Below, piece after piece: positions 4,719-12,817 of a stretch of 31,334 bases of DNA (within the stretch, counting starts at the first letter, position 1; each line of letters opens with the position of its first letter). The stretch covers positions 1 to 31,334 of the IMG/VR virus record IMGVR_UViG_3300034108_000183, one strand, 5' to 3'. Source of the DNA: a virus. The position numbers were made by a program, and so were the translations under genes. Below the pieces are notes generated by a model. It was given only the letters and a program-made list of their open reading frames with translations. It was not told where the DNA came from and made no database searches.

Positions 4719-7112
4719 ATGATAGTAACAATTTATAAATCTCTAAAAGAGGTTACCAATGGATTTCAACGTGATGTCAACTATGTTTTTGAGCGAATTC
4801 GGTCTGGTAAGTCACAAAAGTTAATTGAACAAATTCAAGCAGAAACTGATGAGGAAAAGCAGCAGGCATTAAAAAAAGAATTGCCAGCAATCAATTTTCA
4901 AGGTGTTTTTAAGGAAAGAAACGATAAGGGCATAAAGCAATTTAGCGGTTTGATGCCCCTTGATTTTGATAAGTTCAAAGATAAGGCAGAAATGATTGCT
5001 TTAATGGATTCTTTGCGTGATGATGAGTATGTGTTCGCAATGTTTATTTCGCCTCGTGGAAATGGCTTTAAATTGATAATTAAGATACCTTTAGATGGGG
5101 CATCAAATTACAAAGGTTATTTTGATTCTCTAAAGAACTATTTTGATTCTGATTATTTTGATGTTAGTAGTAGTAACATTTCAAGGTTATGCTATGAAAG
5201 CTATGACCCAAACATTTACATTAACCCAAACGCATTAATTTATAACGAAGTTGAAGAGCCAGAGTATAGTGATATAGGCACTATTACACCAATCTTTGCA
5301 ATCAATTCTGATAATAGAATAATTTCAAACCTTTTAACTTGGTGGAAGAAGAAGTATGGTAATACTAAAGGCAGCAGAAACACAAACCTTTTCAAGTTAG
5401 CAATGGCATTGAACTGCTTTGGGATAGATAAACACGAAGCATTGAATGTGCTTAACGAATTTCAAGAAAGTGATTTTACATTGTCTGAAATTGAAACCTT
5501 ATGCAAATCTGCCTATAAAAAGTCAGAGGTACACGGAACAAGATTCTTTGAGGATAATGCCATAAAGTTTAAGATTGAAAAGCAAGTTAGGCAGGGAAAA
5601 TCTGCAAAAGAAATAATTAAACTATTGCCAGATGTTGACCCTAAAAAAATTGAGGAAGCATCGGAAACTATAAGAGAAAATATTGATGTTGAAGATTACT
5701 GGTCATTTGATGACAAAGGCAAATTTAAATTGTCACCACATAAGTATAAGTTTTGGCTGGAGAACAACAACTTTTCTAAATTCTTCCCAACGGAAAGCAA
5801 AACATTTACGTTCATTCAGATTGACCAAAACCAAGTGGAAGAAACCAATGAAAAAAGAATAAAAGATTATGTGCTAAACAATTTAATGGAGCGCAAAGAT
5901 ATTGGGTATTCACCTTATGATTCAATGGCATCATCAACGAAAGCATTTAACATTGATTTTCTTGGTTTACTTGCATCTGCCAACATTAAGATTAAAGAGG
6001 ATACTCAAGATGAGATATTTCTTTACTACAAAAATTGTGTTGTTAAAATTACTAAAGATTCATTCGAAACTATTGACTACCTTGATGTTGATGGTTACGT
6101 TTGGAAGAATCAAATCATTGATAGAGATTTTGCAATTAAAGACCATCACAATAGTGAATATAGAAGTTTTATCTGGTATATTGCAGGGGAAAATAAACAA
6201 AAGTATAATACTTTTAAATCAGTTATAGGCTACCTTATGCATAGCTTCAAGACATCTGCCAATAATAAGGCAGTAATTTTGAACGATAGTGTAATAAGTG
6301 AAAACCCAAATGGTGGAAGCGGTAAAGGTTTGTTTTGCAATGCTTTAAGTCACTTGAAAAAGGTGAGCAGTATTGATGGTAAAACATTTGATTTTAACAA
6401 ATCATTTCCTTACCAGACAGTATCAACTGATTGTCAATTATTGGTCTTTGATGATGTTAAAAAGAACTTTGATTTTGAGAGGTTATTCTCACTTATTACT
6501 GAAGGTATTACCATCGAATATAAAGGGCAGGATGCAATTAAATTGCCAGTGCAAAAGTCACCAAAAATAATCATTACTACTAACTATACAGTAGGTGGTG
6601 TTGGTGGTTCATTTGAACGCAGAAAGTTTGAGGTTGAACTATCTGATTACTTTAACGCTGGAAACACTCCATTAATGAAGTTTGGCAAACTACTATTCGA
6701 TGAGTGGGATGATGATGAGTGGAGCAGGTTTGACAATTATATGATTCAATGCGCCCAATACTATTTGAACAAAGGTTTGGTAGTTGCGGAATTTGGAAAC
6801 ATTCACACACGCAAATTCATTAAGAATACATCATTTGAATTTTACGAATGGACAAAAACACACGAAGTATTTAGCTTTAACGATAGGCTTTCTAAACGTG
6901 ACAAATACAATGAGTTTCTTGAAGAGTATCAAGATTTTAAGAAGTGGTTATCCCAAAAGAAATTCAAACAATGGTTAGAAAACTATTGCACATTCTATGG
7001 CTACAATTATGCTGAAGGCAATTCCACACCAATAGGCAGATGGTTTACCATTGAGAATGAATCTCAAATGTGGGAAGATTTAAGAAACGAAGAAAAACCA
7101 AATTTTCAATGA
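4719..7112 (+). CDS. Primase-helicase, VirE_N/BT4734-type primase with SF3-like helicase, 797 aa
   Basis: I choose the start at 4719; an upstream in-frame ATG at 4698 lies within a hairpin. The N-terminal ~200 residues match the VirE_N/BT4734-type primase-polymerase domain, with the acidic LDFDKF motif at residues 81-86 and SPRGNGFK at about 111-118. A helical linker resembling a primase C-terminal domain follows (NTKGSRNTNLFKLAMALNCF). The C-terminal half is a helicase: Walker A GGSGKG at 532-537, Walker B LLVFDD ending at 579, and sensor IIITTN ending at 622. The protein would prime and unwind phage DNA, and it heads an operon with a second helicase and a nuclease. Confidence 0.85.
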   Translation: MIVTIYKSLKEVTNGFQRDVNYVFERIRSGKSQKLIEQIQAETDEEKQQALKKELPAINFQGVFKERNDKGIKQFSGLMPLDFDKFKDKAEMIALMDSLRDDEYVFAMFISPRGNGFKLIIKIPLDGASNYKGYFDSLKNYFDSDYFDVSSSNISRLCYESYDPNIYINPNALIYNEVEEPEYSDIGTITPIFAINSDNRIISNLLTWWKKKYGNTKGSRNTNLFKLAMALNCFGIDKHEALNVLNEFQESDFTLSEIETLCKSAYKKSEVHGTRFFEDNAIKFKIEKQVRQGKSAKEIIKLLPDVDPKKIEEASETIRENIDVEDYWSFDDKGKFKLSPHKYKFWLENNNFSKFFPTESKTFTFIQIDQNQVEETNEKRIKDYVLNNLMERKDIGYSPYDSMASSTKAFNIDFLGLLASANIKIKEDTQDEIFLYYKNCVVKITKDSFETIDYLDVDGYVWKNQIIDRDFAIKDHHNSEYRSFIWYIAGENKQKYNTFKSVIGYLMHSFKTSANNKAVILNDSVISENPNGGSGKGLFCNALSHLKKVSSIDGKTFDFNKSFPYQTVSTDCQLLVFDDVKKNFDFERLFSLITEGITIEYKGQDAIKLPVQKSPKIIITTNYTVGGVGGSFERRKFEVELSDYFNAGNTPLMKFGKLLFDEWDDDEWSRFDNYMIQCAQYYLNKGLVVAEFGNIHTRKFIKNTSFEFYEWTKTHEVFSFNDRLSKRDKYNEFLEEYQDFKKWLSQKKFKQWLENYCTFYGYNYAEGNSTPIGRWFTIENESQMWEDLRNEEKPNFQ

Positions 7113-8521
7113 TACAATTAAGAGATTACCAACAGACATTGGTTGCAAACATTAAGCAATCATTTACCAATGGCAAAAAAAGAGTAATACTTTGCGCCCC
7201 AACTGGCTCTGGCAAAACTGTGATGTTTACTTACATCGTTAAAAATGCAATCGAAAAAGGTGGCAGGGTGCTTATATTTACCCATCGAACAGAACTACTG
7301 AAGCAATCCTCAAAAACCTTTGCAAACTTTGGCTTAACACCAGAGTTAATTACTGCCAATTCAACACCAGACCTTTCACTATCTCTTCACGTTTCAATGG
7401 TTGAAACATTCAATAGAAGAATAGAAGACTACTTACTTTTTTTGCAGTCAAGAACATTGATTATTATTGATGAGGCGCACTTGGAAAGTTTCACTAAATT
7501 GCTACCTTATTTTTCGCCACAAACGTATGTCATAGGTGCTACTGCAACACCATATCGAAAAGGTAAGCAAAATAGTTTAAGTGATTTCTACACCGATATG
7601 ATTCAAAATGTAGATACACCAGACCTTATTCGTGATGGTTACCTTTCAGATTCAATAACCTATGGAGTTGAAATTGACCTAAAGAAATTAAAGCGAAGAG
7701 GTGATGATTATGATACTGAAAAGTACTATCAAGAAAACAAAATATACGAAGGTGTTGTTACTAATTATAAGAGGCTAACACCAAATAAAAAAGCTATACT
7801 TTTTGCATCAAATGTTAATTCTTCAAAGCAGGTTTGCTTGCAATTTAATATTAGTGGTATTAAAGCAAAGCATATTGATGGTACAACACCAGATGCTGAA
7901 AGGATTAGCATACTTGAATGGTTTGCAAACACACCTAACGCAGTAGTTTGCAATTGCGGAATCCTAAATGCAGGATATGACCAGCCAGACATCGAAGTAG
8001 TCATTCTTTACCGAGCAACAACATCACTACCATTATTTTTGCAAATGTGTGGAAGAGGTAGCAGAGTAACACCAACAAAAAATAAATTTACAATTCTTGA
8101 TTTTGGCAGCAATATTTCAAGGCACGGTTATTGGGAGCAAAATAGATACTGGAGTTTAGAAAAAAAGGAAAAAGAAAATAAGAAAGCAGAACCAATGAAG
8201 TCTTGCAAACAATGTGAGGCACTTATTCCTGCACGTTCAGTAGAATGTAAGTTTTGTGGTTTTATTTATAAACCGAAAACAAGAACGCAAAATGAAATGG
8301 CAGAATTAGTACTTTTGCCAAAGCCAAAATTAAATTCTTTGGCTATGAAAAGAAATAATATAGAGAGAGTAGCTATGTGCAAGGCTGGTCTTGTTAAGCC
8401 AGCATACATATTGCATCAAATGACTGATATTGATGATGCAATGGAATTTGTAGGTCTAATGGGATATAAAAAAGGTTGGTTACATTTTAACAGAGATAGA
8501 TTCAATGTGTTCAGAAGATAA
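7109..8521 (+). CDS. SF2 DEAD/DEAH-box helicase with C-terminal zinc ribbon, 470 aa
   Basis: The start at 7109 overlaps the primase stop as ATGA; an in-frame ATG at 7070 would overlap by 43 nt and is less likely. Motifs run in order: a Q-motif-like LRDYQQTLV at the N-terminus, Walker A APTGSGKT at residues 30-37, DEAH at 121-124, GATATPYR at about 143-150, and the C-terminal helicase lobe with CGRGSRVTPTKNKFTILDFG. A zinc-ribbon CxxC-x12-CxxC follows near residues 366-387. This is an ATP-dependent DNA translocase of the type phages use in replication or recombination. The nuclease gene downstream overlaps its end. Confidence 0.85.
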   Translation: MIQLRDYQQTLVANIKQSFTNGKKRVILCAPTGSGKTVMFTYIVKNAIEKGGRVLIFTHRTELLKQSSKTFANFGLTPELITANSTPDLSLSLHVSMVETFNRRIEDYLLFLQSRTLIIIDEAHLESFTKLLPYFSPQTYVIGATATPYRKGKQNSLSDFYTDMIQNVDTPDLIRDGYLSDSITYGVEIDLKKLKRRGDDYDTEKYYQENKIYEGVVTNYKRLTPNKKAILFASNVNSSKQVCLQFNISGIKAKHIDGTTPDAERISILEWFANTPNAVVCNCGILNAGYDQPDIEVVILYRATTSLPLFLQMCGRGSRVTPTKNKFTILDFGSNISRHGYWEQNRYWSLEKKEKENKKAEPMKSCKQCEALIPARSVECKFCGFIYKPKTRTQNEMAELVLLPKPKLNSLAMKRNNIERVAMCKAGLVKPAYILHQMTDIDDAMEFVGLMGYKKGWLHFNRDRFNVFRR

Positions 8522-8837
8522 GTTACACCAAGATTGCTACGTTTGGTTTCATAACACCTACCCACAACATCGTGGCTTATTGTGTTATAACCTCAACAAT
8601 AGCAAAAATAAAATAGATGGTGCAAGAAACAAAGCTAAAGGTCTAATAGCTGGGCGAAGTGATATGGTGCTTTACTACGATGCCAAAGCGTTTATGATTG
8701 AATTCAAAACATCTGATGGTGTGCAATCAGCAGGGCAAAAAGATTGGCAATGGTTGATTACAAGCAATGGTTTTCAATATCACATCATTAGGTCACTTGA
8801 GGAGTTTCAATCACTAATTCTTATGTTATTAAAATAA
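8505..8837 (+). CDS. VRR-NUC domain nuclease, 110 aa
   Basis: The protein starts MCSEDKLHQDCYVWFHNTYP and is one complete VRR-NUC domain of the PD-(D/E)XK superfamily. It has a conserved Asn-rich stretch (YNLNNSKNKIDGARNKAKGL), GRSD with D53, then IEFKTSDGVQSAGQKDWQW with E66 and K68 as the catalytic E-x-K and Gln residues at 74 and 78. It is a stand-alone phage nuclease, thought in this family to act on branched or structured DNA. It overlaps the SF2 helicase gene by 17 nt, so the two are probably produced together. Confidence 0.85.
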   Translation: MCSEDKLHQDCYVWFHNTYPQHRGLLCYNLNNSKNKIDGARNKAKGLIAGRSDMVLYYDAKAFMIEFKTSDGVQSAGQKDWQWLITSNGFQYHIIRSLEEFQSLILMLLK

Positions 8838-8841
8838 TACT

Positions 8842-8849
8842 TATCTTTG
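8842..8849 (+). promoter_or_regulatory. Apparent leaderless late promoter for packaging genes
   Basis: TATCTTTG matches the Bacteroidota -7 box, and the terminase small-subunit ATG follows four bases later at 8854. The expected transcript start falls on or next to the ATG, so the mRNA should be leaderless. The -33 element is poor (TTCTTA around 8818-8823), which may mean a phage activator is needed. The same layout recurs at 16551. Confidence 0.6.
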
Positions 8850-8853
8850 TGCT

Positions 8854-9360
8854 ATGATATCATCAGCAAAACCGACCTATATCACCTTTATAGTTGATAA
8901 GTTAAACAATGGAATAGTTGACCCTAAACATATTGTTTCAGAATTTTGCATTAAATTTCAGAAAACAGAAAGAACATTTTGGAATCAATGGAAAATTGCC
9001 AAATTAAAGTGGGAAACATTGCACGAGGCGAAAGAAAAACTAAAAGAGGATGCTATACTCCAAAATGATTTAAACCTCTTTAAAAGTGGCTTAAAATCAA
9101 AAGAGGAAAGGCAACTACAATTGCAAAATAAAATCAATGAACTTGATGAGATATTATTAAAGGGTACTACACCAGATACTATTTTTGATAACAAAGCAAT
9201 GATTTCAGTTGATGTTATAAGGAATTTGACTGCCATTGAACGTGCTAATCTTATGAAAGTGCAGCGTGAAATTACTGCTGAACTAAACAAGATGGGCGGT
9301 GATTATGCACCTGCGAAAAGTGAAGTTAAGTTGGTAGGTGAGCAACCATTGTTCAATTAA
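8854..9360 (+). CDS. Terminase small subunit, putative, 168 aa
   Basis: The protein starts MISSAKPTYITFIVDKLNNG. It has an N-terminal helical region at about residues 5-60 that could be the DNA-recognition helix-turn-helix (HIVSEFCIKFQKTERTFWNQ). A long charged coiled-coil-like stretch lies at about 60-105, and a C-terminal segment ends GEQPLFN. The size and the position two bases before the large terminase gene are as expected for a small subunit that binds the packaging site. Sequence divergence is high in this family, so the call leans on context. Confidence 0.7.
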   Translation: MISSAKPTYITFIVDKLNNGIVDPKHIVSEFCIKFQKTERTFWNQWKIAKLKWETLHEAKEKLKEDAILQNDLNLFKSGLKSKEERQLQLQNKINELDEILLKGTTPDTIFDNKAMISVDVIRNLTAIERANLMKVQREITAELNKMGGDYAPAKSEVKLVGEQPLFN

Positions 9361-9362
9361 CT

Positions 9363-10562
9363 ATGTTTCAAAGGACAACTGCCATAAATAAGTTATTGGC
9401 AATGAAAGCCAGAAAGCGTGTCATTCAAGGTGGCACAAGTGCGGGCAAGACCTATGGCATAATCCCAGTAGCAGCCATTGATTATGCTACTAAAAACCCA
9501 AGACACCTCATCACAGTTGTTGCTGAATCTATTCCAGCAGTAAGGAATGGAGCAGTAAAGATATTCCAAGACACGATGTTTGACACGAATAGGTGGATTG
9601 AAGAGCATTGGCGCAGTAATCCTATGGAGTATAAGTTCTCAAATGGTGCAATAGTTCAGTTTACTGCATTCGATTCAGTAGGTAAAGCAAAAGCAGCAGG
9701 GAAGAGGGATGTGTTATTCTTGAATGAAGCAAACCACATTGACTACGATATTGCTGATGCGTTAATAACCAGAAGTAACACTATTTGGATAGATTACAAC
9801 CCAGACCGACAATTTTGGGTTCACGATGAGATATTGACTGAAACGGATTCAGAGTTTCTTTTGCTTACCTACAAAGACAATGAGGCTTGTCCTCCAGAAA
9901 TCCTTTCGGAGTTGAATATTAAGTTGGGCAAGGCTTATCATAATCCTTTAGGTGATAAAACAGACCCAAAAAACATAAAGAATGAATATTGGCATAATTG
10001 GTGCAGGGTATACATTGATGGTGAAGTTGGCACATTGCAGGGTGCAATCTTTCAAAATTGGGATATTGGTACATTCGATGATAGTTTACCTCACGTTTAT
10101 GGTTTGGATTTTGGATTCAGTAATGACCCAGACTCATTGATAAAAATAGCAGTTGATAAGAAGCGAAGAATAATATACTTGCAGGAGTGTATGTATAAGA
10201 CTGGCAATAGCACCGAGCAATTAAGTGAATCGTTGAGGTTAAGAGTAAATCCCATCAATAGCATCATCGTTGCGGATTCTGCTGACCCAAGAACAATCAA
10301 TGATTTAAGGCAAAGAAACTTTAACGTAATGCCAGCGCAAAAGGGTAAGGATAGTGTGAGAAATGGAATAAAGCGAATGCAAGACTACCAGATAGTTGTT
10401 ACATCAGATAGTTTAAACCTCATCAAGGAATTACGCAATTATATCTGGCACGATAAGAAATCAGAAACACCTATTGATGCTTACAACCATCAAATTGACC
10501 CTGCACGATATGGATTTGATTACCTTGTACCAGTATCCACGTTAGCCATTGGTGGTGCTTAA
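9363..10562 (+). CDS. Terminase large subunit, 399 aa
   Basis: This is the ATP-driven DNA packaging motor and headful or end-cutting nuclease. Walker A is GGTSAGKT at residues 23-30 and Walker B is DVLFLNE at 116-122 with E122 as the likely catalytic carboxylate. The C-terminal RNase-H-like nuclease has D249 in YGLDFGFSNDPDS and D305 in VADSADP, with a third acidic site probably in the DAYNHQIDPARYG region near the end. The length fits PBSX-type phage large terminases. It follows the small subunit by two bases. Confidence 0.92.
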   Translation: MFQRTTAINKLLAMKARKRVIQGGTSAGKTYGIIPVAAIDYATKNPRHLITVVAESIPAVRNGAVKIFQDTMFDTNRWIEEHWRSNPMEYKFSNGAIVQFTAFDSVGKAKAAGKRDVLFLNEANHIDYDIADALITRSNTIWIDYNPDRQFWVHDEILTETDSEFLLLTYKDNEACPPEILSELNIKLGKAYHNPLGDKTDPKNIKNEYWHNWCRVYIDGEVGTLQGAIFQNWDIGTFDDSLPHVYGLDFGFSNDPDSLIKIAVDKKRRIIYLQECMYKTGNSTEQLSESLRLRVNPINSIIVADSADPRTINDLRQRNFNVMPAQKGKDSVRNGIKRMQDYQIVVTSDSLNLIKELRNYIWHDKKSETPIDAYNHQIDPARYGFDYLVPVSTLAIGGA

Positions 10563-10582
10563 AATGAATTATTTTAACGAAA

Positions 10583-10616
10583 TTTGCGAATATCAAAAGA
10601 ATTATTAATACATTTG
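10583..10616 (+). promoter_or_regulatory. Bacteroidota-type promoter before portal gene
   Basis: TTTG at 10583-10586 and TACATTTG at 10609-10616 are separated by 22 nt, slightly more than the usual 19-21. The predicted start near 10620 leaves a leader of about 16 nt before the portal ATG at 10636. It would give the head genes a boost independent of the terminase promoter. Confidence 0.6.
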
Positions 10617-10635
10617 TCAAATATTTATTCAATAA

Positions 10636-11934
10636 ATGAATTTCATTCAGAAAGTAGTTGGGAAAATAGCAAACAAAGCGTTAAGCTATGCCAATACTAT
10701 ATCGTTGACCGAGCAAAACAGAGAAACAATCTGGCGAGAGTTTGGTGGTCTAATGCCATTGAATTGGGGCAATAGGGCTGATTTAATGATTAGGGAAGGC
10801 TATTCAGAGAATGTTGATGTTTATGCCATAGTTAAGAAGATAGTTGATGTAAGCAAATCTATACCTTGGATAGTTGAAAGGAAAAGAGTTGATGGTACTT
10901 GGGAGAAGATTTACAATACATCTCTTCACGAATTAATGGATGAGCCAAATAACTATAAAGGATACACTTGGAATGACATTGAAGAGCAAACCTTACTTTA
11001 CTTATTGGTTACTGGCAATGTTTATTTAGTGGGTAATACTCAATTTAATTCAAGACTAATCCAAGAATTAGATATTCTACCAAGTTCTGCCATTAACATC
11101 TATAACCGCAACTTAAATTTCTTTATGCCACAACTTGAATATCAATTCAACTTTGGTGGCACATCAAGGGTATACACGCAAAATGAGTTAAAGCACATTA
11201 AGTTCTACAATCCAAACTTACAAACATTTGATTATGGATTAAGTCCTATTCAAGTTGCTGCATACGTTGTTAAGGTAGGCAATGAGCGTTGGATTGCTGA
11301 TGCAAGTATATTATCAAACAAAGGTGTTGCAGGATTAATTTCAGATAGTTCACAACTGCCAATGACACCAGATGAGGCAACAAGGGTAGATGCTGAATTG
11401 AGAAATCGTGTTGGAGGAGCGCATAACTTTGGTAAGATTATTACCACAAACAAAGACTTAAAATACATTCAAATCGGAATGTCACCGAGTGATATGCAGT
11501 TACTTGAGAAAGGAATAGTAAATACCAGAGCATTGTGTAATGTGTTCGGTATTGATGCTAAATTATTCAACGATACTGCTGCAAGTACATTCAACAATAG
11601 TTTGGAAGCGCAGAAGAATATGTACACGAATTGCATCATTCCTCTATCTGATAAAATGGCAGAGGCATACACGCAATATTTATGCGCTAATCACTTTCCA
11701 AGTCAACAAGTGAGAATGCGACAAGACTTTAGCGGTGTTGAATGTTTGCAGGAAAACAAAATGCAGTTAGCAGACTTTAAAATGAAAGGCATATTTACTG
11801 CAAACGAAGTTAGAGTTGCAATGGGCAAACCTCCGATTACTGATGACCCAAATGCAGACAAATTAATTATATCAACAACATTACAATCTACCATAGGCAA
11901 TGAGCAAAACCAAAGCACAACTGGAAGCAATTAA
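10636..11934 (+). CDS. Portal protein, HK97-like, 432 aa
   Basis: The protein starts MNFIQKVVGKIANKALSYAN and shows the portal pattern: VYAIVKKIVDVSKSIPWIV near the start, LLYLLVTGNVYLV (about residues 125-137), a wing region ending with HIKFYNPNLQTFDYGLSPIQ, and a C-terminal helical part with NVFGIDAKLFND and MRQDFSGVECLQENKMQLAD. It ends in a low-complexity Gln/Ser/Thr tail. It would form the dodecameric ring at one capsid vertex. It sits between the terminase and the protease as expected. Confidence 0.88.
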   Translation: MNFIQKVVGKIANKALSYANTISLTEQNRETIWREFGGLMPLNWGNRADLMIREGYSENVDVYAIVKKIVDVSKSIPWIVERKRVDGTWEKIYNTSLHELMDEPNNYKGYTWNDIEEQTLLYLLVTGNVYLVGNTQFNSRLIQELDILPSSAINIYNRNLNFFMPQLEYQFNFGGTSRVYTQNELKHIKFYNPNLQTFDYGLSPIQVAAYVVKVGNERWIADASILSNKGVAGLISDSSQLPMTPDEATRVDAELRNRVGGAHNFGKIITTNKDLKYIQIGMSPSDMQLLEKGIVNTRALCNVFGIDAKLFNDTAASTFNNSLEAQKNMYTNCIIPLSDKMAEAYTQYLCANHFPSQQVRMRQDFSGVECLQENKMQLADFKMKGIFTANEVRVAMGKPPITDDPNADKLIISTTLQSTIGNEQNQSTTGSN

Positions 11935-11971
11935 GATTAAGAAATTAGCAACTAAAATCGTAAAGAAATGA
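11900..11971 (+). CDS. Tiny ORF bridging portal and protease, 23 aa
   Basis: ATG at 11900, inside the end of the portal gene in another frame, opens a 23-codon frame ending TGA at 11969-11971. The stop overlaps the protease ATG at 11968 as ATGA. The peptide begins MSKTKAQLEAIKIKKLATKI and is very basic. It may carry ribosomes across the 33-nt gap between portal stop and protease start. It is too short to be sure it is real. Confidence 0.3.
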   Translation: MSKTKAQLEAIKIKKLATKIVKK

Positions 11972-12816
11972 AGTTACCAAAGTTCAATAATAAGAGTGAG
12001 AAATGGGCATTCTTGAAAAAGAATAAAGACCTCATCATTGCTGAAAAAAAGGCAGCTACAAAGTATGCTGATTGTATTGCTTATTCTATGCCAACTGAAT
12101 ATAAAAAAGATGGTGTAACGAAAGCAATGATAGATGATATTGATATGCCAGATGAGGTTGAGGTTATTACTGCGAAAGTAGTAATCAACACAACTAACAT
12201 CGTTGATAGTCACGATGACTGTCATATACAAGGCATCTGGAAGAAGTCACTTAATGAAACCAAATCATTCTACCTATTGCAGGAACACAGAATGGCATTT
12301 GATAAAGTGATAAGTGATACCATCATTGCAAGCACAAAGAAAATGACTTGGGATAAGTTAGGCTTTCCCAACTTACAAGGTGATACTGAAGCATTGATAT
12401 TTGAGGCTGAAATAAGCAAGGATAGGAACGAATTTATGTTTAACCAGTATATTAATGGTTGGGTAAAAGAACATTCAGTAGGGATGAGATATATCAATCT
12501 TTATCTTTGCATAAATTCCACATCAAAACAATTTGCAGAAGAGAAAGCAAATTGGGATAAGTATTACCCAATGGTAGCTAACAAAGATTACTTAAAAGAA
12601 GATGAATATTTTTGGGCAGTTACAGAAGCTAAAATCATTGAGGGTAGTGCAGTATTAAAGGGCAGCAACTACGCAACACCTACAATGAGTGTAACTATAC
12701 CAAAAGAAAATATTGAGCCGTTGAATGACACTCAACAATCCGTAGCCGAGCAATCACTACAAAAACAAAAACAAAAACAAAAACAATTTTTTATTAATCT
12801 CACAAAAAACATTTAA
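11968..12816 (+). CDS. Prohead protease, HK97-like, 282 aa
   Basis: The order of motifs matches the HK97-type prohead protease: VVINTTNIVDSHDDCHIQGI (about residues 71-90), FYLLQEH with H107, and WVKEHSVGMRYI with S170. H107 and S170 are the likely catalytic pair. The protein would cut the scaffold part of the major capsid protein and itself during maturation. The C-terminal ~60 residues are less conserved and end in a (Gln-Lys)4 run. It lies directly before the capsid gene, two bases apart. Confidence 0.8.
   Translation: MKLPKFNNKSEKWAFLKKNKDLIIAEKKAATKYADCIAYSMPTEYKKDGVTKAMIDDIDMPDEVEVITAKVVINTTNIVDSHDDCHIQGIWKKSLNETKSFYLLQEHRMAFDKVISDTIIASTKKMTWDKLGFPNLQGDTEALIFEAEISKDRNEFMFNQYINGWVKEHSVGMRYINLYLCINSTSKQFAEEKANWDKYYPMVANKDYLKEDEYFWAVTEAKIIEGSAVLKGSNYATPTMSVTIPKENIEPLNDTQQSVAEQSLQKQKQKQKQFFINLTKNI
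12760..12783 (+). repeat. Tandem CAAAAA hexamer, four copies
   Basis: Four perfect CAAAAA units encode Gln-Lys four times at the C-terminus of the protease. They are followed by CAA and a run of six T at 12787-12792. Because the unit is six bases, gain or loss of copies would keep the frame and only change the tail length. Confidence 0.85.
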
Positions 12817-12817
12817 A

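Noticed and set aside
5902-6978. Several open frames of 60-110 codons inside the primase gene
   Set aside because: They are out-of-frame shadows with Leu/Ile-rich low-complexity products and no start leader.
10584-10775. Open frame before and over the portal start
   Set aside because: It overlaps the portal gene in another frame and covers the promoter; no coding character seen.
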